9,433 nucleotides of DNA from Flavobacteriaceae bacterium (GTDB taxonomy: Bacteria > Bacteroidota > Bacteroidia > Flavobacteriales > Flavobacteriaceae). Positions 5,773 to 9,433 of the stretch are shown piece by piece (the first letter of the stretch is position 1; each line of letters starts with the position of its first letter). The stretch is taken from assembly GCA_002702385.1 (NCBI GenBank), contig NZZF01000024.1:20911-30343 (forward strand), given 5' to 3'. The notes under the pieces were generated by a model that searched no databases, was not told the DNA's origin, and worked only from the letters and a program-made list of their open reading frames with translations. The position numbers were made by a program, and so were the translations under genes.

Positions 5773-8409
5773 ATGAACAAACCAAAACTTTTTTTAATTG
5801 ATGCTTATGCTCTGATTTTCAGAGGATATTATGCTTTTATAAAAAACCCCAGAATTAATTCAAAAGGATTTGACACAAGTGCAATAATGGGATTTTTAAA
5901 TTCAATATTTGATATTTTAAATAGAGAAAAACCTGATTATTTTTCAGTTGTTTTTGATAAAGGAGGTTCAAAAGATAGAAGAGAAATATTTGAAGAATAT
6001 AAAGCTAATAGACATGCTACCCCAGAACCAATCCTTGAATCAGTACCAATTATTTATGACATCCTAAAAAACTTAGGTATTAAAACAATTGATAAAGAAG
6101 GTTACGAAGCTGATGATATTATAGGAACAATTGCATTGAGAGCTGAAAAAGAAGGTTTTCAGACATTTATGGTAACTCCAGATAAAGATTTTGCACAATT
6201 AGTTTCTGAAAGTATATTCTTATATAAACCAGCTCGATTTGGCAATGGAATTGAAATTTGGGGAGTTGATGAAGTAAATAACAAATTTGAAATTGATCAT
6301 CCAATAAAAGTTATTGATTATTTGGGAATGATGGGTGATTCAGTTGATAATATACCCGGACTTCCAGGAGTTGGAGATAAAACAGCTAAAAAGTTTTTAA
6401 AAGAATATGGTTCTCTTGAGGGGTTAATTGAAAACATAGAACATTTAAAAGGAAAATTAAAAGAAAAAATAGAAGACAATAAAGAGCTTGGTTTTTTATC
6501 AAAAAAATTAGCAACAATAATCACAAATGTTCCTGTTGAATATGAGCTTGAAGATTTAAAGTTAAAAACACCCAATAATAATGAGATAACTAAAATTTTT
6601 AGTGAACTTGAATTTAGAAGATTAACTGAAACATATAAAAAGCTTTTTGTTAAGGATAATGAAGAAATTAAAGAAATTGATAAGAAAATTGACTTATTTA
6701 CTAATGTTGAGGATGACCCCAAATCTTCTGACAAATTTTTAATTCAAAATATTTCCAATGAAAAATCTTTTAAACTTTTATATGAAAAGCTATCCAATGA
6801 AAGAACTTATTCTATAGATGTTACTAAGGAAAATAATTTAACTTTTTGTTGGACTGAAAACTCTATATATTCTATTAAACTTGATCAAACTAATTCTAAC
6901 GAATTTATTAAAATAATTGAACCATTATTTAGTGCTAGATCTAGAATCTATGTTTTTGATGTAAAAAAAATTTTACGTTTTTTAAAGAAACACAATTTAA
7001 TTCATGATCCTAAAATATTTTTTGATTTAAAAATTGCTAACTATCTAATTGATTCTAATAGAAGAGATGATTTTGAATCTTTTTTAAAAATTTATGATTT
7101 TAATTTAGTTTCTGATTCAAGAGTATATTACATAAATAAATTATCTCCAATAATCACTAAAGAAATTATTGAGCAAGGAATTGAATCTCTTTTTGAAGAT
7201 GTTGAGATGCCTCTGTCTATTATATTGACTGAAATGGAAAATGAAGGAGTAAATATTGACACTAAATTGTTAAATGATATTTTCAACCAATTTGATAACG
7301 CTTTAAAAAAACTACAATCTGAAATTTTTAGTTTTTCAGAGGAAGAGTTTAATTTAGCATCTCCAAAACAACTTGGAGAAATATTATTTGATAAATTAAA
7401 AATCGAATCTAAGGCAAAAAAAACAAAGACAGGGCAATACTCTACAAGTGAAGAAACTTTATCAAAGCTTGCTAATAAACATGAAATAGTTGGAAAAATT
7501 CTAAAATGGAGATCTTTACAAAAACTTATTACAACATATGTTACTGCGCTACCAAAACAAATAAATAATGAAACCAAAAGAATTCACACCATTTTTAATC
7601 AGACCCTTACATCAACTGGAAGATTAAGTAGTTTGAATCCTAATCTTCAAAATATACCAATCAGAACTGAGAATGGGAAATTAATTAGAAAAGCTTTTAC
7701 ACCAAGAAGCGATAAACACATTTTAGTTTCAGCTGATTATTCACAAATTGAACTTAGAGTTATTGCTTCAATGAGTAATGACAAAAGTATGATTGATGCA
7801 TTTAATAATGATGAAGATATTCATACCGCAACAGCTTCAAATGTTTTTGGAATTAAACTTAAGGATGTTACACCAGAACAAAGAAGTCATGCAAAAGTTG
7901 TAAACTTTGGTATTATTTATGGTGTTTCTGCTTTTGGATTAAGTAATCAAACCAAGCTAAGCAGATCAGAATCAAAAGAAATAATTGAAAACTATTATAA
8001 ATCATATCCAAAACTAAAAGATTTCACACAAGATCAAGTTGAATTTGCTAGGGAAAATGGATATGTCAAAACAATTCTAGGAAGAAAAAGGTTTTTAAAT
8101 GATATAAATTCAAGAAATGCAATAATAAGATCATCAGCAGAAAGAAATGCAATTAATACACCTGTTCAAGGTAGTGCTGCTGATATAATTAAGATAGCAA
8201 TGGTCAAAATTAACAGCCTATTTAAAAAACAATCAATTAAATCAAAACTTATTTTACAAGTTCATGATGAACTTATATTTGATTGTTTAAAAGAGGAATT
8301 AAATATTGTAAAAGAAATTATTTTATCTAGCATGCAAAGCGCCTACAAGCTAAAAGTTCCTCTCAAAGTTGATATCGGTCAAGGTGACAATTGGCTTGAG
8401 GCACACTAG
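5773..8409 (+). CDS. polA: DNA polymerase I, with degenerate proofreading domain
   Basis: An 878-residue family A polymerase for Okazaki fragment processing and repair synthesis. The 5'-nuclease domain (1-290) keeps its metal ligands: D10, EYKANR (75-80), YEADD (111-115), TPDKD (135-139), GDSVDNIPG (188-196), and the helix-hairpin-helix GVGDKTA. The polymerase domain (about 480-878) keeps TGRLSS (615-620), NLQNIPIR (624-631), motif A DYSQIELR (655-662, D655), the O-helix RSHAKVVNFGIIYG (704-717, with R704, K708, F712, Y716) and motif C HDEL (831-834, D832). The middle domain (about 322-478) is an eroded 3'-5' exonuclease. Exo I reads SIDVT where the family has FDTET, so the Glu is gone. The Exo II Asp position is Ile400. 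No Exo III Y-x3-D is visible. It is shorter than E. coli Pol I (928). ATG start, no Shine-Dalgarno; rplM follows with its own promoter. Confidence 0.98.
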   Translation: MNKPKLFLIDAYALIFRGYYAFIKNPRINSKGFDTSAIMGFLNSIFDILNREKPDYFSVVFDKGGSKDRREIFEEYKANRHATPEPILESVPIIYDILKNLGIKTIDKEGYEADDIIGTIALRAEKEGFQTFMVTPDKDFAQLVSESIFLYKPARFGNGIEIWGVDEVNNKFEIDHPIKVIDYLGMMGDSVDNIPGLPGVGDKTAKKFLKEYGSLEGLIENIEHLKGKLKEKIEDNKELGFLSKKLATIITNVPVEYELEDLKLKTPNNNEITKIFSELEFRRLTETYKKLFVKDNEEIKEIDKKIDLFTNVEDDPKSSDKFLIQNISNEKSFKLLYEKLSNERTYSIDVTKENNLTFCWTENSIYSIKLDQTNSNEFIKIIEPLFSARSRIYVFDVKKILRFLKKHNLIHDPKIFFDLKIANYLIDSNRRDDFESFLKIYDFNLVSDSRVYYINKLSPIITKEIIEQGIESLFEDVEMPLSIILTEMENEGVNIDTKLLNDIFNQFDNALKKLQSEIFSFSEEEFNLASPKQLGEILFDKLKIESKAKKTKTGQYSTSEETLSKLANKHEIVGKILKWRSLQKLITTYVTALPKQINNETKRIHTIFNQTLTSTGRLSSLNPNLQNIPIRTENGKLIRKAFTPRSDKHILVSADYSQIELRVIASMSNDKSMIDAFNNDEDIHTATASNVFGIKLKDVTPEQRSHAKVVNFGIIYGVSAFGLSNQTKLSRSESKEIIENYYKSYPKLKDFTQDQVEFARENGYVKTILGRKRFLNDINSRNAIIRSSAERNAINTPVQGSAADIIKIAMVKINSLFKKQSIKSKLILQVHDELIFDCLKEELNIVKEIILSSMQSAYKLKVPLKVDIGQGDNWLEAH

Positions 8410-8430
8410 CTATATTTATTTTGTAAATCA

Positions 8431-8461
8431 TTTGCAATATTGATTAATTATTGTAGTTTTG
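8431..8461 (+). promoter_or_regulatory. Bacteroidota-type promoter of rplM
   Basis: TTTG at 8431-8434, exactly 19 bp, then TAGTTTTG at 8454-8461. Both boxes match the Bacteroidota sigma-A consensus (TTTG and TAnnTTTG) without mismatch, the best promoter in the window. It lies in the gap after polA. Transcription should begin around 8466-8469, which is downstream of the longest possible rplM start (TTG 8459-8461). That decides in favour of the later start at 8483. Confidence 0.65.
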
Positions 8462-8482
8462 TCGACCATTAAAATAATTGAT

Positions 8483-8926
8483 TTGGAATCTAATAGTTTT
8501 AAAACAGTTTCGATTAGAAAAGAAGACGTTGAAAAGAAATGGTTTCTTGTTGATGCAAGCAACCAGAATCTTGGAAGAATGTGCTCTAAAGTTGCTAAAA
8601 TATTAAGAGGAAAGCATAAACCAAGTTTTACTCCTCACGTAGATTGCGGAGATAATGTTATCATAATCAATGCTAGTAAAATTAATTTAACTGGAAATAA
8701 GTGGACTGATAAAAAATATATTAGTTACACTGGATATCCTGGTGGTCAAAGAGTTAAAACTGCTCAGCAACTGTATGATAAAAACCCTTCAATTATTATT
8801 GAAAAAGCTGTTAAGGGTATGCTCCCAAAAGGACCATTGGGTAGAGAAATGTTTCGTAAGTTAAAAGTTTATGCTGACGATCAGCATAGACATGCGGCAC
8901 AACAACCGCAAGTTTTGGAGATTTAG
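8483..8926 (+). CDS. rplM: 50S ribosomal protein L13, apparent Bacteroidota/gammaproteobacterial hybrid
   Basis: L13 of the large ribosomal subunit. The frame is open from a TTG at 8459, but that codon overlaps the -7 box. The TTG at 8483 gives MESNSFKTVS..., which lines up with the usual flavobacterial beginning (MDTLSYKT...) and gives 147 residues, normal for L13. From the N terminus to about residue 108 it is Bacteroidota-like: FTPHVDCGDNVIIINA, NLTGNKW, and YPGGQR rather than the proteobacterial HIGGIK. From GMLPKGPLGR (112-121) on it is gammaproteobacterial: MFRKLKVYA and HAAQQPQVLEI, where flavobacteria usually have LGxELFRNL and a different tail. GC rises from about 25-33% to 40-45% at the same place. 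rpsI follows after three bases. The identity as L13 is certain; the hybrid nature is my reading from remembered family sequences. Confidence 0.93.
   Translation: MESNSFKTVSIRKEDVEKKWFLVDASNQNLGRMCSKVAKILRGKHKPSFTPHVDCGDNVIIINASKINLTGNKWTDKKYISYTGYPGGQRVKTAQQLYDKNPSIIIEKAVKGMLPKGPLGREMFRKLKVYADDQHRHAAQQPQVLEI
8917..8920 (+). promoter_or_regulatory. Shine-Dalgarno-like site of rpsI
   Basis: GGAG lies 9 bases before the rpsI ATG, inside the end of rplM. None of the other genes in the window has such a site, in keeping with Bacteroidota habits. Its presence here fits the view that this end of the window derives from a proteobacterium. Confidence 0.5.
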
Positions 8927-8929
8927 AGA

Positions 8930-9322
8930 ATGGCAGAACAAATCTGTTACGGCACTGGAAGACGAAAAAGCTCAACAGCACGAGTTTTTTTGAAGCGAGG
9001 AAGCGGTCAAATTACAATCAATAATCGCACACTTGAACAATATTTTGGTCGTGAGACAGGGCGTATGATTGTTCGTCAACCTCTTGAAACACTGGAAATG
9101 CTTGAAAATTTTGATTTTAATATTACGGTAACTGGTGGTGGCATCTCTGGACAAGCCGGTGCGATACGCCACGGTATTACCCGGGCACTCATGGTTTATG
9201 ATGAATCACTTCGTAAACCACTTCGCCAAGCAGGATTTGTTACTCGTGATGCGAGAGAAGTCGAACGCAAAAAAGTTGGCCTACACAAATCACGAAAAAG
9301 ACCTCAATACTCGAAACGTTAA
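8930..9322 (+). CDS. rpsI: 30S ribosomal protein S9, gammaproteobacterial type
   Basis: S9 of the small subunit, whose C-terminal tail reaches the tRNA sites of the ribosome. It is 130 residues, the same length as E. coli S9, and follows that sequence closely: [14 protein letters not shown] (7-20), [19 protein letters not shown] (35-53), [19 protein letters not shown] (69-87), [18 protein letters not shown] (101-118), and the conserved C terminus SKR. Bacteroidota S9 instead reads roughly LGRRKxAVARV ... YFP ... GGGFKGQAEALRLAIARAL. The gene is about 43% GC against under 30% for most of the window, and its arginine codons are mainly CGN, whereas polA and the DUF2723 gene use mostly AGA. The start is three bases after the rplM stop and has a GGAG upstream. 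The rplM-rpsI pairing is the normal operon order in both phyla. Confidence 0.97.
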   Translation: MAEQICYGTGRRKSSTARVFLKRGSGQITINNRTLEQYFGRETGRMIVRQPLETLEMLENFDFNITVTGGGISGQAGAIRHGITRALMVYDESLRKPLRQAGFVTRDAREVERKKVGLHKSRKRPQYSKR

Positions 9323-9339
9323 TACGGATAACGCCCCTT

Positions 9340-9413
9340 TGGGGGTTTGTGTAACGGTAGCACTACGGACTCTGACTCCGTCAGTAGAGGTTCGAATCCT
9401 CTACCCCCAGCCA
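9340..9413 (+). tRNA. tRNA-Gln(CUG) with encoded CCA
   Basis: Complete cloverleaf: acceptor stem TGGGGGT (9340-9346) with ACCCCCA (9403-9409), D stem GTG/CAC, anticodon stem ACGGA/TCCGT with loop CTCTGAC giving anticodon CTG (9372-9374), T arm AGAGG-TTCGAAT-CCTCT, discriminator G9410, then CCA at 9411-9413. It starts 17 bases after the rpsI stop, so it is probably co-transcribed and cut out of the ribosomal-protein mRNA. The encoded CCA contrasts with the tRNA-Gln(UUG) at the other end of the window and fits a proteobacterial source. Confidence 0.96.
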
Positions 9414-9433
9414 AATCTCTCAATAATTTAATA

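Noticed and set aside
6318..6734. Open frame of 138 codons on the minus strand inside polA
   Set aside because: Ser/Leu-rich complement of the AT-rich polA frame; no recognisable motif.
7128..7577. Open frame of 149 codons on the minus strand inside polA
   Set aside because: Antisense shadow of the exonuclease-to-polymerase region of polA; no domain and no independent start signals.
8459..8482. Eight additional N-terminal codons of rplM from TTG 8459
   Set aside because: The TTG is part of a perfect -7 box, so the codon would not be in the mRNA; L13 proteins do not normally have this extension. It remains possible if transcription reads through from polA.
9135..9431. Open frame of 98 codons on the plus strand overlapping rpsI and the tRNA
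   Set aside because: Runs out of frame through rpsI and straight through the tRNA-Gln(CUG); not a gene.
1..9433. CRISPR array, insertion sequence, phage module, toxin-antitoxin pair or defence system
   Set aside because: No regularly spaced repeats, no transposase or integrase frame, no paired short ORFs, and no terminal inverted repeats were seen; the window is mainly housekeeping genes.

Overview
The window is about 28-30% GC over most of its length and looks like a chromosomal piece of an AT-rich member of the Bacteroidota, probably a marine flavobacterial lineage. Four things support this. Promoter-like boxes match the Bacteroidota form (TTTG, about 19 bp, TAnnTTTG). Shine-Dalgarno sequences are essentially absent. 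The tRNA-Gln(UUG) has no encoded CCA. The proteins NusA, DUF2723 membrane protein, cysteine-less thioredoxin and PolA are of the types found in Flavobacteriia.

Layout. The left end is a leftward block: the 5' two thirds of nusA (running off the edge), a leader with a strong hairpin, tRNA-Gln(UUG), and a small NTF2/SnoaL-like protein. A 250 bp divergent gap follows. Next comes a large rightward gene for a DUF2723 (TMEM260-like, GT-C fold) membrane protein. It meets a leftward thioredoxin-fold gene tail to tail, with one base between them. After a divergent gap, polA, rplM, rpsI and a second tRNA-Gln (CUG) read rightward. Most of the content is housekeeping: transcription elongation and termination (nusA), replication and repair (polA), ribosome assembly (rplM, rpsI) and Gln decoding.

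The most unusual part is the right end. rplM begins as a typical Bacteroidota L13. Its last third (from about 8800-8850) reads like a gammaproteobacterial L13. rpsI then encodes a 130-residue gammaproteobacterial-type S9 with a Shine-Dalgarno-like site, CGN-rich arginine codons and about 43% GC. The closing tRNA-Gln(CUG) has an encoded CCA. The last ~600 bp therefore appear to come from a different phylum, joined inside a conserved stretch of rplM. This is either homologous recombination at a ribosomal-protein locus or, at least as likely, an assembly or amplification chimera. The sequence alone cannot decide.

Other points: PolA keeps its 5'-nuclease and polymerase motifs but its 3'-5' exonuclease motifs are eroded. 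The thioredoxin-like protein has no cysteine at all. nusA has no rimP directly upstream. A well-formed promoter overlaps the longest possible rplM start and argues for a start 24 bases further in. I saw no CRISPR array, insertion sequence, phage gene or defence system.
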